DNA of 64,000 nt. Source: Streptomyces sp. Ru73. Lineage in GTDB: Bacteria > Actinomycetota > Actinomycetes > Streptomycetales > Streptomycetaceae. Positions 51,057 through 61,836 of this stretch are shown piece after piece. The stretch spans positions 62,001 to 126,000 of the forward strand of contig NZ_PQSQ01000003.1 of NCBI RefSeq assembly GCF_002920575.1. Reading direction: 5' to 3'. The notes under the pieces were generated by a model. The model searched no databases, had not been told where the DNA came from, and saw only the letters and a list, made by a program, of their open reading frames with translations. Position numbers and translations under genes: made by a program. Numbering within the stretch: the first letter of the stretch is position 1; each line of letters opens with the position of its first letter.

Positions 51057-52352
51057 ATGCGACGAATAGGAAGAATCACCCGAAGAGGCTTCGCCGTGAC
51101 CGCGCTGGGGCTGGCGTCCTCGGCGCTGTGGACACCGGGGGCGGCGGCGAGCACCCCGGGCGGGTCCGGCGAGGCCGTCGGGACCGCGGGACGCGGGCGG
51201 GGGCCGGGGGACGCGAACGGGCGCCGGCCGGAGTTCCGGGGGATGTGGCTGGCGACCGTGGCCAACCGCGACTGGCCGTCGAAGCCGGGCCTGACCGCGG
51301 CGCAGCAGCAGGCCGAGCTGACCGCCTACCTCGACAAGGCCGCTGCCGCCCGGCTGAACGCGGTGCTCTTCCAGGTCCGCCCCACGGCCGACGCGCTCTG
51401 GCCCTCGCCCTACGAACCGTGGTCGCAGTACCTCACCGGCGTCCAGGGCCGCGACCCCGGCTGGGACCCGCTGGACTTCGCCATCAGGGAGGCGCACGCG
51501 CGCGGCCTGGAGCTGCACGCCTGGTTCAACCCGTACCGCATCGCCAACCACGCCGACCCGGGCAAGCTCGTCCCCACCCACCCGGCCCGGCTGCACCCCG
51601 ACTGGGTCCTGGCCTACGGCGGCAAGCTCTACTACAACCCCGGCCTGCCCGAGGTCCGCGCCTTCGTCCTCGACGCGATCATGGACGCGGTGCGCCGCTA
51701 CCCCGTGGACGGCGTCCACTTCGACGACTACTTCTACCCCTATCCGGTGGCGGGCCGGACGCTGGACGACGACGCCGCCTACGCGCGGTACGGCGGCGCC
51801 TTCCCGGACCGGGCGAGCTGGCGGCGGGACAACGTCGACCAGCTGGTGCGCGAGCTGGGGGAGCGGGTCCGGGCGACCCGGCGCACCGCCCGCTTCGGCG
51901 TCAGCCCGTTCGCCGTCTGGCGCAACAAGGCCACCGACCCGGCCGGCTCCGACACCCGGGCGGGCGTACAGACCTACGACGATCTGTACGCCGACACCCG
52001 CAAGTGGGTCCGCGAGGGCTGGCTCGACTACATCCTTCCGCAGGTGTACTGGAACATCGGCTTCGCGGCCGCCGACTACGCCAAGCTCGTGCCGTGGTGG
52101 GCCAGGACCGTGGACGGCACCCGGGTGCACCTGTACATCGGCGAGGCGCTCTACAAGGCCGGCGACCCGGCCCAGCCGGCCGCCTGGCAGGACCCGGCGG
52201 AGCTCTCCCGCCACCTGACCTTCGACCAGCGCTACAAGCAGGTGCGCGGCAACGTCTACTTCTCGGCGAAGGAGGTGGCCACGGACCGGACCGGGGCGAT
52301 GGCCCGGGTGGTGGCCGACCACTACCGGTCGCGGGTGCGGCCGCCGCGCTGA
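51057..52352 (+). CDS. Secreted glycoside hydrolase, GHL10/DUF187 type
   Basis: The ATG at 51057 (RRIGRITRRGFAVTALGLAS) gives a twin-arginine-like signal (TRRGFAVTAL) with an Ala-rich end near residue 31, so export is likely. The mature part follows the YngK-like GHL10 family (PF02638): EFRGMWLATVANRDWPSKPG, NAVLFQVRPTADALWPSPYE, GRDPGWDPLDFAIREAHARG, LELHAWFNPYRIA, YPVDGVHFDDYFYPYP, RFGVSPFAVWRNKATDPAGS and WLDYILPQVYWNIGFAAADY. The D-D-Y motif and the carboxylates on the TIM barrel suggest hydrolysis of a wall glycan; the substrate is not known. It stands alone with its own promoter region of about 160 bases. Confidence 0.9.
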   Translation: MRRIGRITRRGFAVTALGLASSALWTPGAAASTPGGSGEAVGTAGRGRGPGDANGRRPEFRGMWLATVANRDWPSKPGLTAAQQQAELTAYLDKAAAARLNAVLFQVRPTADALWPSPYEPWSQYLTGVQGRDPGWDPLDFAIREAHARGLELHAWFNPYRIANHADPGKLVPTHPARLHPDWVLAYGGKLYYNPGLPEVRAFVLDAIMDAVRRYPVDGVHFDDYFYPYPVAGRTLDDDAAYARYGGAFPDRASWRRDNVDQLVRELGERVRATRRTARFGVSPFAVWRNKATDPAGSDTRAGVQTYDDLYADTRKWVREGWLDYILPQVYWNIGFAAADYAKLVPWWARTVDGTRVHLYIGEALYKAGDPAQPAAWQDPAELSRHLTFDQRYKQVRGNVYFSAKEVATDRTGAMARVVADHYRSRVRPPR

Positions 52353-52519
52353 GGACGCCGGGGCCGCCCGTTGGCCGGTCACGAACGGCGCCCGGAGCGG
52401 CCACCGGGCCTAGACTGGCCGTACGGGCGCGGTTCCCGGCGGCACCGGCACCGTGCCCACGACGACTGCGGCCGGCACGTCCGGGCGCACCCCGACCATC
52501 CGGATGGAGGTCACCTCTG

Positions 52520-52717
52520 ATGGAGGCCAAGGAAGGCGACCGTTTGCTGATGCACGGCAGGATCGTCGGGCAGCACGACCGGGTCGCCGAGGTCGTCGAA
52601 GTGCTCGGGGAGAGCGGGACCCCGCCGTACCGCGTCCGCTTCGAGGACGGCCACGAATCGATCATGTCGCCCGGACCCGACTGCGAGGTACGCCACCGGG
52701 ACCTGGCGGCCGACTGA
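52520..52717 (+). CDS. DUF1918 domain protein
   Basis: The ATG at 52520 follows GGAGG at nine bases. The 65-residue product is a typical DUF1918 protein: EAKEGDRLLMHGRIVGQHDR, VAEVVEVLGESGTPPYRVRF and EDGHESIMSPGPDC. The fold is a small SH3-like barrel (D-x-V...G...G...R-x-G, P-Y-x-V-R-x-x-D-G-H). Function unknown. Confidence 0.9.
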   Translation: MEAKEGDRLLMHGRIVGQHDRVAEVVEVLGESGTPPYRVRFEDGHESIMSPGPDCEVRHRDLAAD

Positions 52718-52910
52718 CCGCGACCGCGACCGCTACCGAGGGGCCCGGCGGCACACCCGCCGGGCCCCGCCGCGTGCCCGGCCCGTGCGCGGTCCGCGGG
52801 GCCCGCGCGGGCGGTCCGTGCGCGCGGCGCCCCGCGTGCCGCGAGCGGTGCCCAGGCGGGCGGGCGGGAAACCGTTCGACGCCGTCGGGGCCGTCTGCCA
52901 GGCTCCCGGC

Positions 52911-53465
52911 ATGATCCGCACACCCGCCCGGGAACTGCCGGCGCCCGACGGCTACACCATCTCCACCGACCCCGCCCGCCTGGACCGCGACCTGGTCCAC
53001 CACTGGCTGGCCACCGACACGTACTGGGCGGCGGGCAGGCCCAGGGAGCGCCAGGACCGGGCGATGGACGGCTCGCTGAACTTCGGGGTCTACGAGACGG
53101 CGTCCGGCCGCCAGGTCGGGTACGCCAGGGTGGTCACCGACCACACCACCTTCGCCTGGCTCTGCGACGTCTACATCGACCGCGCCGCGCGCGGCAGGGG
53201 ACTGGGCGGCGCGCTGGCCCGCGCCGTCCGCGACCACCTCGCGCCCTGCGGGCTGCGCCGGATCATGCTCGCCACGGCCGACGCGCACGGCGTGTACGAA
53301 CGCGCCGGGTTCCGTCGGGTCACCGACACCGGCACGTGGATGACGTACGGCACCGAGGACCGCACCGCGCCCGCCGCACCCGAGACCGGCGCGGCCCCTG
53401 CCGCCGGCCCGGCCCCCGGGGCGGAAGGTCACGCTCCGGGCGTAGATTCCGAACATGCCCCGTAA
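52911..53465 (+). CDS. GNAT-family N-acetyltransferase
   Basis: A 184-residue protein. The core has GYTISTDPARLDRDLVHHWL, ATDTYWAAGRPRERQDRAMD, VGYARVVTDHTTFAWLCDVY and IDRAARGRGLGGALARAVRD, where R-G-x-G is the acetyl-CoA loop, then LRRIMLATADAHGVYERAGF. This is the small GNAT subclass whose members start with the W-L...T-Y-W-A segment. The last ~35 residues are Ala/Pro-rich. The substrate is unknown. It is located between the DUF1918 gene and the phosphatase-like gene. Confidence 0.88.
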   Translation: MIRTPARELPAPDGYTISTDPARLDRDLVHHWLATDTYWAAGRPRERQDRAMDGSLNFGVYETASGRQVGYARVVTDHTTFAWLCDVYIDRAARGRGLGGALARAVRDHLAPCGLRRIMLATADAHGVYERAGFRRVTDTGTWMTYGTEDRTAPAAPETGAAPAAGPAPGAEGHAPGVDSEHAP

Positions 53466-53515
53466 ATATGTGAGTTGAGGGTTCACGGCGGCGCCGGCGC
53501 TCTTACCATCACCGA

Positions 53516-54085
53516 ATGACTGTTCGCCTCACGCTGGTCGCTGCCGGGCGGAGCTCCTCGTTGCTCGAAGCCCGCTTCGACGACGACCGGCCGCTCGACG
53601 CGCCGGGGTGGCACGAGGTCGAGCGGGTCGCCCCGGCCCTCAGCCCGCTGGCCGCCGCCGAGCTGCGCTACTGCTCGCCCTCGGCCCGCAGCCGCGAGAC
53701 CGGTGAACTGCTCGGCTTCACCCCACTGGTCCAGCCCGCGCTGCGCGACTGCGACATGGGCCGGTGGCGCGGGCGCACGCTGCGCGAGGTGGCGGCCGCC
53801 GAGCCGCAGGCCGTCGACGCCTGGCTCGCCGACCCCCGCGCGGCCCCGCACGGCGGCGAGTCCCTGCTGGCCTTCATCTCCCGCGTCGGCGGCTGGCTGG
53901 ACACCCGCCCGGTCGGCGACGACGGCACCGCCCTCGCCGTTGCCGAGCCCGGCGTCATCCGCGCGGCCGTCATCTACGCCCTCCGCGTCCCGCCCCACGC
54001 CTACTGGCACCTGGACGTCCTCCCCCTCTCCGTCACCACCCTCCACGGCCACCCCCACTCCTGGACCCTGGTCCTCTCCTCCTGA
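53516..54085 (+). CDS. Histidine-phosphatase-superfamily protein lacking both catalytic histidines
   Basis: A 189-residue protein with the overall plan of the histidine phosphatase superfamily: N-terminal strand TVRLTLVAAGRSSSLLEARF where R-H-G is normally found, YCSPSARSRETGELLGF, LRDCDMGRWRGRTLREVAAA, GGESLLAFISRVGGWLD, and PGVIRAAVIYALRVPP where H-G-G is normally found. The first catalytic His (R-H-G) is replaced by Ala-Ala-Gly and the second by Pro. It is therefore probably not a phosphatase in the usual sense; a binding or regulatory role is possible. Its stop is followed by the 54133 hairpin shared with the next gene. Confidence 0.8.
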   Translation: MTVRLTLVAAGRSSSLLEARFDDDRPLDAPGWHEVERVAPALSPLAAAELRYCSPSARSRETGELLGFTPLVQPALRDCDMGRWRGRTLREVAAAEPQAVDAWLADPRAAPHGGESLLAFISRVGGWLDTRPVGDDGTALAVAEPGVIRAAVIYALRVPPHAYWHLDVLPLSVTTLHGHPHSWTLVLSS

Positions 54086-54132
54086 GCCCCCGCGACCCGC
54101 ATGTCCGGCGCCTGTCAGGAGGAGGCGGGCCG

Positions 54133-54153
54133 TGAGGCCGCCGTGCGGCCTCA
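54133..54153. terminator. Bidirectional terminator hairpin
   Basis: TGAGGCCGC-CGT-GCGGCCTCA is a perfect 9-bp stem with a three-base loop between convergent genes; it includes the stop codon of the dehydrogenase at 54151. Confidence 0.75.
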
Positions 54154-55110
54154 GCCCAGCTGCCGTACCGGTGTGCCCGCGAGGAATGCCGTGATGTCTT
54201 CCACCGCCTGCTGGAAGTAGACCTCGTAGTTGCGGCGGGTCACGTAGCCCAGGTGCGGGGTGGCCAGGAGGTTCGGCAGGGAGCGGTACGGGTGGTCCGC
54301 CGGCAGGGGCTCCTGGTCGAACACGTCGGTGGCGGCGCCCGCGATCCAGCCCTCGCGCAGCGCCGTCGCGAGCGCGTCCTGGTCGACGAGCGCGGCCCGC
54401 GAGGTGTTGACGAGGTACGCCGTCGGCCGCATCCGCTTCAGCTCCGCCTCGCCGATCAGCCCCCGCGTGCGCTCCCCGAGCACCAGGTGCACGGAGACGA
54501 AGTCGCTGCTCTCCAGCAGCTCTTCGAGGGAGGCCGCGCGCCGCGCCCCCGCCGCCTCCGCCCGCTCGTCCGTGAGGTTCCGGCTCCAGGCCGTCACGTC
54601 CATGCCGAAGGCCCGCCCGACCGCCGCGACCCGCGTGCCGATCTTGCCCAGGCCCAGCAGCCCGAGCCGCCGCCCGTACAGGTCCGCGCCCACCGTGCTC
54701 TGCCACGGGCCGCCCTCGCGCAGCGCGGTGTTCTCCCGCACGATGCCGCGGGCGAGGCCCAGCAGCAGCGCCCAGGTCAGCTCGACCGGCGGCTCGGTGT
54801 TGCTGTCCGTACCGCACACCGTCACGCCGTGCCGGGCCGCGGCCGTCAGGTCGATCGAGGCGTTGCGCATCCCGGAGGTGATCAGCAGCCGCAGCCGCGG
54901 CAGCCGCGCGAACAGCTCCTCGGGGAACGGCGTCCGCTCCCGCATCGCGACCAGGATCTCGCAGTCCCCGATCTCCTCGACCAGCCGGTCGCGGTCCCCG
55001 AAGTACTCGCGCACCGCCCGCACCTCGACGTCCCCGGCGACCGTGGACCAGTCCGCCATGGACAGCGCGACCCCCTGGTAGTCGTCGAGCACCGCACACC
55101 GCAGCTTCAT
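54151..55110 (-). CDS. D-2-hydroxyacid dehydrogenase family protein
   Basis: A 319-residue protein. It has an N-terminal substrate domain (LRCAVLDDYQGVALSMADWS, LLITSGMRNASIDLTAAARH) and a NAD-binding domain with GRRLGLLGLGKIGTRVAAVG (G-x-G-x-x-G). The catalytic residues lie in YLVNTSRAALVDQDALATAL (Arg), TDVFDQEPLPADHPYR (Glu) and LATPHLGYVT (His). It is a member of the SerA/LdhA-like superfamily that reduces 2-oxoacids; the exact substrate is not evident. It is shorter than SerA and has no ACT domain. It is transcribed towards the phosphatase-like gene. Confidence 0.9.
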   Translation of the reverse strand: MKLRCAVLDDYQGVALSMADWSTVAGDVEVRAVREYFGDRDRLVEEIGDCEILVAMRERTPFPEELFARLPRLRLLITSGMRNASIDLTAAARHGVTVCGTDSNTEPPVELTWALLLGLARGIVRENTALREGGPWQSTVGADLYGRRLGLLGLGKIGTRVAAVGRAFGMDVTAWSRNLTDERAEAAGARRAASLEELLESSDFVSVHLVLGERTRGLIGEAELKRMRPTAYLVNTSRAALVDQDALATALREGWIAGAATDVFDQEPLPADHPYRSLPNLLATPHLGYVTRRNYEVYFQQAVEDITAFLAGTPVRQLG

Positions 55111-55370
55111 CTTCCGCCCCTCCTGTCACCGGCCGACACGTCCCGGTCAGTCTCTCCCACCGGCACCCGGCGGCCCCTCGCGGCAGGTGCCGGTCTTGTC
55201 CCCGCGTATGGCGGAACCTTACAAGTCCCGTCCGCGGGACTCGGTTGATCACGTTACCTGTGGGGCGATCAATCCCTTGGCAGAGTGGTAGACAACCCGA
55301 CGGCCCGCCCGGCTGCCAACTCGATCGGCCGTCCAGCGGGTTGTCTCACCACTACAAAGGGGGCTCGTCC

Positions 55371-56594
55371 ATGAGTGTGGATACCGACAACGTTCTGGTC
55401 ACCGGCCTGGGAGCCACGACCCCGCTCGGCGGCGACGCCGCGTCGACCTGGAACGCGATGCTGGCCGGCCGGTCCGGCATCGGCCCGATCGAGGAGGAGT
55501 GGGCGGCCTCGCTGCCCGGCCGGATCGCCGGCCGGCTCGCGGTGGAACCGACGACGGCGCTGGACCGGGTGCAGGCCCGCCGGATGGACCGCTGCCAGCA
55601 GGTCGCGCTGGTCGCCGCGCGCGAGGCATGGGCCGACGCGGGCGCGCCAGGCGTCGACCCCGAGCGGCTGGCCGTGGTGATCGGCACGGGCACCGGCGGC
55701 GCGCTGACCATGCTGGGCCAGGACGACGTCCTGGAGACCTCCGGCGTACGGCGGGTCTCACCGCACACCGTCCCGATGCTGATGGCCAACGGCCCCGCAG
55801 CCTGGGTCAGCATCGAACTCGGCGCGCGCGGCGGCGCGCACACCCCGGTCAGCGCCTGCGCCTCCGGCGCCGAGGCGATCGCCATGGGCCTGGACCTGAT
55901 CCGGCTCGGCCGCGCCGACGTGGTCGTCGCGGGCGGCGCCGAGGCATGCGTCTGCCCGCTGACGATGGCGGGCTTCGCGCAGGCCAAGGCGCACTCCACG
56001 CGCAACGACGAGCCGTCGCTGGCGTCCCGCCCGTTCGACGTGGACCGCGACGGGTTCGTCATCGGCGAGGGCGCCGCCGTGGTCGTACTGGAACGCGCCG
56101 GATTCGCCGCGGCCCGCACCGCCCGCGCGCACGCCACGCTCGCGGGGGCCGGCGTCACCTCGGACGCCTTCCACATCACGGCGGGCCACCCCGAGGGCCA
56201 GGTGCGCGCCATGCGCCGGGCGCTGTCCGACGCCGGGCTCGCGCCCCAGGACATCGGGCTCGTGCACGCCCACGCCACCTCCACGCCCAAGGGCGACCTG
56301 GTCGAGGCGCAGTCGGTCACCGAGGCGGTGGGCACCCACCCGGCCGTCACCGCGACCAAGTCGATGACCGGTCATCTCTTCGGCGCCGCGGGCTCCCTCG
56401 GTGCGCTCGCCACGATCCTCGCGGTACGGGACGGCGTCGTGCCCGCCACGCTGAACGTCGACACCCTCGACCCGGAGGTGAAGCTCGACGTCGTCACCGG
56501 CGGCACCCGCCGCACCGCCGTACGGGCCGCGCTGACCAACTCCTTCGGTTTCGGCGGCCACAACGCGACCCTGGTCTTCACCCCGGCCCCCTGA
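55371..56594 (+). CDS. FabF-like 3-oxoacyl-ACP synthase (KAS II type)
   Basis: The ATG at 55371 follows AAAGGGGG. The protein is 407 residues and has the KAS signature: VLVTGLGATTPLGGDAASTW, catalytic Cys in PVSACASGAEAIAMGLDLIR, RPFDVDRDGFVIGEGAAVVV, first His in HAHATSTPKGD, KSMTGHLFGAAGSLGALATI with Lys and second His, and NSFGFGGHNATLVF. It condenses malonyl-ACP with acyl-ACP in fatty-acid or polyketide synthesis. No ACP or other fab genes are adjacent, so it is a stand-alone paralogue rather than the housekeeping fab cluster. Confidence 0.93.
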   Translation: MSVDTDNVLVTGLGATTPLGGDAASTWNAMLAGRSGIGPIEEEWAASLPGRIAGRLAVEPTTALDRVQARRMDRCQQVALVAAREAWADAGAPGVDPERLAVVIGTGTGGALTMLGQDDVLETSGVRRVSPHTVPMLMANGPAAWVSIELGARGGAHTPVSACASGAEAIAMGLDLIRLGRADVVVAGGAEACVCPLTMAGFAQAKAHSTRNDEPSLASRPFDVDRDGFVIGEGAAVVVLERAGFAAARTARAHATLAGAGVTSDAFHITAGHPEGQVRAMRRALSDAGLAPQDIGLVHAHATSTPKGDLVEAQSVTEAVGTHPAVTATKSMTGHLFGAAGSLGALATILAVRDGVVPATLNVDTLDPEVKLDVVTGGTRRTAVRAALTNSFGFGGHNATLVFTPAP

Positions 56595-56749
56595 CGGCCG
56601 CCCGCGCGCCCGGTGCCCCGCCGCAAGCCGCATCCGGCCGGGGCGCCGGCCCGCGTGCTACCGTCGCCGTCCGGACCGAAGGACCGGCCCGGGCGACCGG
56701 ACCGAGGGATCGGTTCCGTGACCGGACCGAGGGACGAGGAGGTGAGTCG

Positions 56750-56818
56750 ATGACTGTCGTGGAGGCCGCCGCTGTGCGCGGCGCCCGGGCCATCCTCACT
56801 TCCCGGGTCCCGGTCTGA
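56750..56818 (+). CDS. Possible 22-residue peptide with strong ribosome binding site
   Basis: ATG 56750 is preceded by GAGGAGG at a good distance and encodes TVVEAAAVRGARAILTSRVP plus one residue. It lies 73 bases upstream of the methyltransferase-GNAT gene. It may be a leader peptide or a chance frame. Confidence 0.3.
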   Translation: MTVVEAAAVRGARAILTSRVPV

Positions 56819-56891
56819 CCCGCGTCACCCTCACGGTGCCGCCGGGCGCGCCCGCGTGCGTGCCGGGACCCTGATCACAGGGGTTTCCACG

Positions 56892-58388
56892 ATGTCTTCC
56901 GCTTCATCCGCTTCCGATTCGTCTTCCTCGTCCTTCTCCTCTTCCGCTTCTTCCTCCTCCGTCCCGGCTGCTGCCGGGCCCTCCTCCGACGCCCTCACCG
57001 AGGCGTTCTTCGCGCTGCACCACGGGCTGCCCCGGCAGGGGCCCGGCTCGGCCGCCACCACCCGGCGGCTGTTCCGGCGGGCCGGGCCGCTGCCGGCGCA
57101 CCCGCGCGTCCTGGACGTGGGCTGCGGCCCCGGCCGCTCCGCGCTGCTGCTGGCCGCCGAAACCGGCGCCCACGTCACCTGCGTCGACCTGCACCGGCCC
57201 TTCCTCGACGAGCTGACCGCCGCCGCTGCCCGCCGCGGGCTCGGTGCGCTGATCACCGCGGTGCGCTGCTCCATGGACCGGCTGCCGTTTCCCGACCACG
57301 CCTTCGACCTGGTCTGGTCGGAGGGTTCGGCGTACGTCATGGGCTTCGAGGCCGCGCTGCGGAGCTGGCGCCGGCTCGTGGCACCGGGCGGTGCGCTGGT
57401 CGTCACCGAGCCCGAGTGGTCCGTCCCGGACCCGTCCCCGCGGGCGCCGGCCTTCTGGAACGCCGCGTACCCGCTGCGTACGGCCGCGGGGAACACCGCG
57501 CTCGCCGAGGCCGCCGGGTACCGGGTCGACGCGCGGCTGCCGCAGCCGGACGGCGACTGGTGGGCCGAGTACTACGACCCGCTCGCCGAACGGATCGCGG
57601 CCGCGGACCTCGCCCGGCCCGGCATGGACCGGGCCGTCGCCGCGGCCCGCGAGGAGATCGCCCTGCGGCGGGACCACGGCGGCGAGTACCAGTACACGGC
57701 GTACGTCCTGCGCCCCCGAACGGAGGCGCCCGACCGGACCGGGGCACTCGCCCCCGCCCATGCGCCCGCCCCCGCCGAGGCGCCCGCTTCCGCCGCTGTA
57801 CCCGCCCCTGCCGACGCACCTGTGCCCGCCGAGCCCTCTTCCCCGACCGAGAACGGAACCTCCATGACCCGTACCGGCTCCACGCGCTGGGCCGTCCGTC
57901 CCGAGGCCGCCGGGGACGCAGCGGCCGTCCGCGCGGTGCACCTCGCCGCCTTCCCCAGCGCCGCTGAGGCCGACCTGGTCGACGCGCTGCGCGAGGATCC
58001 GGGGGCCTGGCTCGACGGCCTGTCGCTGGTGGCGGAGGCCCCCGACGGCACGCTCGCCGGGCACGCGCTGCTCACCCGCTGCCACGTCGGCGGGCATCCC
58101 GCGCTGGCGCTCGCGCCCGTCGCCGTGCTGCCCGGGCACCAGGGCCGGGGCGCCGGTTCGGCGGTGGTCGAGGCGGGGCTCGACGCCGCCCGGGAGGCGG
58201 GGGAGGACCTGGTGGTGGTCCTGGGGCACCCCGGTTACTACCCCAGGTTCGGCTTCGCGCCCGCCTGCCGCTGGGGCATCAGGGCGCCGTTCGAGGTGCC
58301 GGACGAGGCGATGATGGCCCTCCCGCTGGACCCGTCCCGGCCGGTACCGGGCGGGACGATCCAGTACCCGGCCGCCTTCGGGGTCTGA
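56892..58388 (+). CDS. Class I SAM methyltransferase fused to GNAT acetyltransferase
   Basis: The ATG at 56892 follows AGGGG; the frame extends to 56856. Residues 1-35 are almost only Ser and Ala. Residues ~40-285 form a class I methyltransferase (RVLDVGCGPGRSALLLAAET, VTCVDLHRPFLDELTAAAAR, MDRLPFPDHAFDLVWSEGSA, WRRLVAPGGALVVTEPEWSV). A Pro/Ala-rich linker (residues ~290-320) leads to a GNAT domain (WAVRPEAAGDAAAVRAVHLA, LALAPVAVLPGHQGRGAGSA, VVEAGLDAAREAG, GHPGYYPRFGFAPACRWGIR) of the predicted-acetyltransferase YhbS type. An internal ATG at 57864 would give a separate GNAT, so fusion versus overlapping reading is not settled. Substrates are unknown. Confidence 0.8.
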   Translation: MSSASSASDSSSSSFSSSASSSSVPAAAGPSSDALTEAFFALHHGLPRQGPGSAATTRRLFRRAGPLPAHPRVLDVGCGPGRSALLLAAETGAHVTCVDLHRPFLDELTAAAARRGLGALITAVRCSMDRLPFPDHAFDLVWSEGSAYVMGFEAALRSWRRLVAPGGALVVTEPEWSVPDPSPRAPAFWNAAYPLRTAAGNTALAEAAGYRVDARLPQPDGDWWAEYYDPLAERIAAADLARPGMDRAVAAAREEIALRRDHGGEYQYTAYVLRPRTEAPDRTGALAPAHAPAPAEAPASAAVPAPADAPVPAEPSSPTENGTSMTRTGSTRWAVRPEAAGDAAAVRAVHLAAFPSAAEADLVDALREDPGAWLDGLSLVAEAPDGTLAGHALLTRCHVGGHPALALAPVAVLPGHQGRGAGSAVVEAGLDAAREAGEDLVVVLGHPGYYPRFGFAPACRWGIRAPFEVPDEAMMALPLDPSRPVPGGTIQYPAAFGV

Positions 58389-58401
58389 CCCGCTGACCGC
58401 A

Positions 58402-58432
58402 CCCGGTGGCCGGTGGCCCGCCGGCCACCGGG
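58402..58432. terminator. Bidirectional terminator hairpin
   Basis: CCCGGTGGCCGG (58402-58413) and CCGGCCACCGGG (58421-58432) form a perfect 12-bp stem with a seven-base loop between convergent genes ending at 58388 and 58498. Confidence 0.8.
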
Positions 58433-58497
58433 CGCGGCACCTCAGCCCCCTGCCACCGGACCCGTCGGCTCAGCCCCCATGGCACCGGTGCGGCCCC

Positions 58498-59424
58498 TCA
58501 GCCCGTCGCCAGCTCCCCCAGGAGCTGCCACGTGCGGCGCCGGCCGGCGTCCCCGGTGAGCTCCGTGCCCGCGAAGACCACCTCGGTCGCGCCGGCGTCG
58601 CGGTAGCGCCGTACCTCCGCGGCGACCGTGCGCTCGTCGCCGATCACGGCCACGTCTGCCGCCCGCTTGGCGCCGGAGAGCTCGATGACCCGGGCGTAGG
58701 AGGGGATCTGCTCGTAGAACGCGAGCCGTTCGGCGGCCGTCTCGCGCACCGCGTCGGCGTCGTCGGTGACCACCCCGTGCACGAGCGCCACGATGCGGGG
58801 CGCGGGCCGTCCGGCGGCCTCCGCCGCCGCGGTGACGGCCGGGACGATGTGCTCGGCCAGGGCGCGCGGCCCGGCGAGGTACGGGAGGATGCCGTCCGCC
58901 AGCTCCCCGCTCGCCCGCAGCGCCTGCGGGCCCATCGCGGCGACGAGCAGCGGTACGCCGGTGTCCGCGCCCGGCACCCGTGCGGGGATCGGGGTGGCCG
59001 CGGTGAGCAGCTCGCCGCGGAAGTCGGCGCTGCCGGTCTCGGTGAGCTGCCGCAGCGCGGTGAGGAACTCCCGCAGGCGCGCGACGGGCCGTTCGAAGGG
59101 GAGGCCGAAGCCGCCCTCGGTCAGCAGCTTGGTGCCGAGGGCGAGCCCGAGGTGGTAGCGGCCGTGGGTGGCCGCCTGCGCGGTCAGGGCCTGGCTCGCG
59201 ACGGTCAGCGGATGGCGTCCGAAGACGGGGATCGCGGACGTGCCCACCTGGAGGCCGGGGGCCGCGCGCCCGGCGATCGCCGCGAGCTGCGGCGAGTCGG
59301 CGCCGAAGGTCTGCCCGAACCACACGGACCGCAGTCCGGCGGCCGCGGCCTCCTCGGCCAGCCGCACACTGGCGTCGATCTGGTTGTCGTAACCGGTCGC
59401 GTCGATTGCTGCTCCCACAGTCAT
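58498..59424 (-). CDS. LLM-class F420-dependent oxidoreductase
   Basis: A 308-residue luciferase-like TIM-barrel protein. It starts TVGAAIDATGYDNQIDASVR and has LAEEAAAAGLRSVWFGQTFG, QVGTSAIPVFGRHPLTVASQ, ALTAQAATHGRYHLGLALGT, PFERPVARLREFLTALRQL and VPLLVAAMGPQALRASGELA, then DGILPYLAGPRAL. This is the usual pattern of actinobacterial F420-dependent LLM enzymes. The substrate is unknown. It is divergent from the arginine operon, whose operator region lies between them. Confidence 0.92.
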   Translation of the reverse strand: MTVGAAIDATGYDNQIDASVRLAEEAAAAGLRSVWFGQTFGADSPQLAAIAGRAAPGLQVGTSAIPVFGRHPLTVASQALTAQAATHGRYHLGLALGTKLLTEGGFGLPFERPVARLREFLTALRQLTETGSADFRGELLTAATPIPARVPGADTGVPLLVAAMGPQALRASGELADGILPYLAGPRALAEHIVPAVTAAAEAAGRPAPRIVALVHGVVTDDADAVRETAAERLAFYEQIPSYARVIELSGAKRAADVAVIGDERTVAAEVRRYRDAGATEVVFAGTELTGDAGRRRTWQLLGELATG

Positions 59425-59594
59425 GCTCCCGAGAACCGCCCCCGCCCCGGCCCCATTCCGTCCGCATGTGACGGCTTCTTGTCAGTCGTGTGAAGCGGGC
59501 CGGCTGCCGGCCGGGGGAGCGGACCGGGGCCCGGTGCCGGAACCGCGCGGCGTGCGGCAGCCGCACCGGCGCCGTCGCCCCCGTCCCCGCATCC

Positions 59595-59614
59595 TCATGC
59601 ATGACGTTGCATAA
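59595..59614. promoter_or_regulatory. ArgR operator (ARG box) upstream of argC
   Basis: TCATGCATGACGTTGCATAA fits the Streptomyces ARG box pattern of a CATGCATG-like half followed by TTGCATA. A second, weaker half (GTATAGTCATGCC, 59629-59641) follows. ArgR with arginine would repress the operon; the argR gene is probably downstream of the window. Confidence 0.75.

Positions 59615-61832
<2,218 letters not shown>

Positions 61833-61836
<4 letters not shown>

Noticed and set aside
50562-52382. 606-codon minus-strand frame opposite the GH10-like gene
   Set aside because: Antisense shadow; Val/Gly/Arg-rich and overlapping two well-supported genes.
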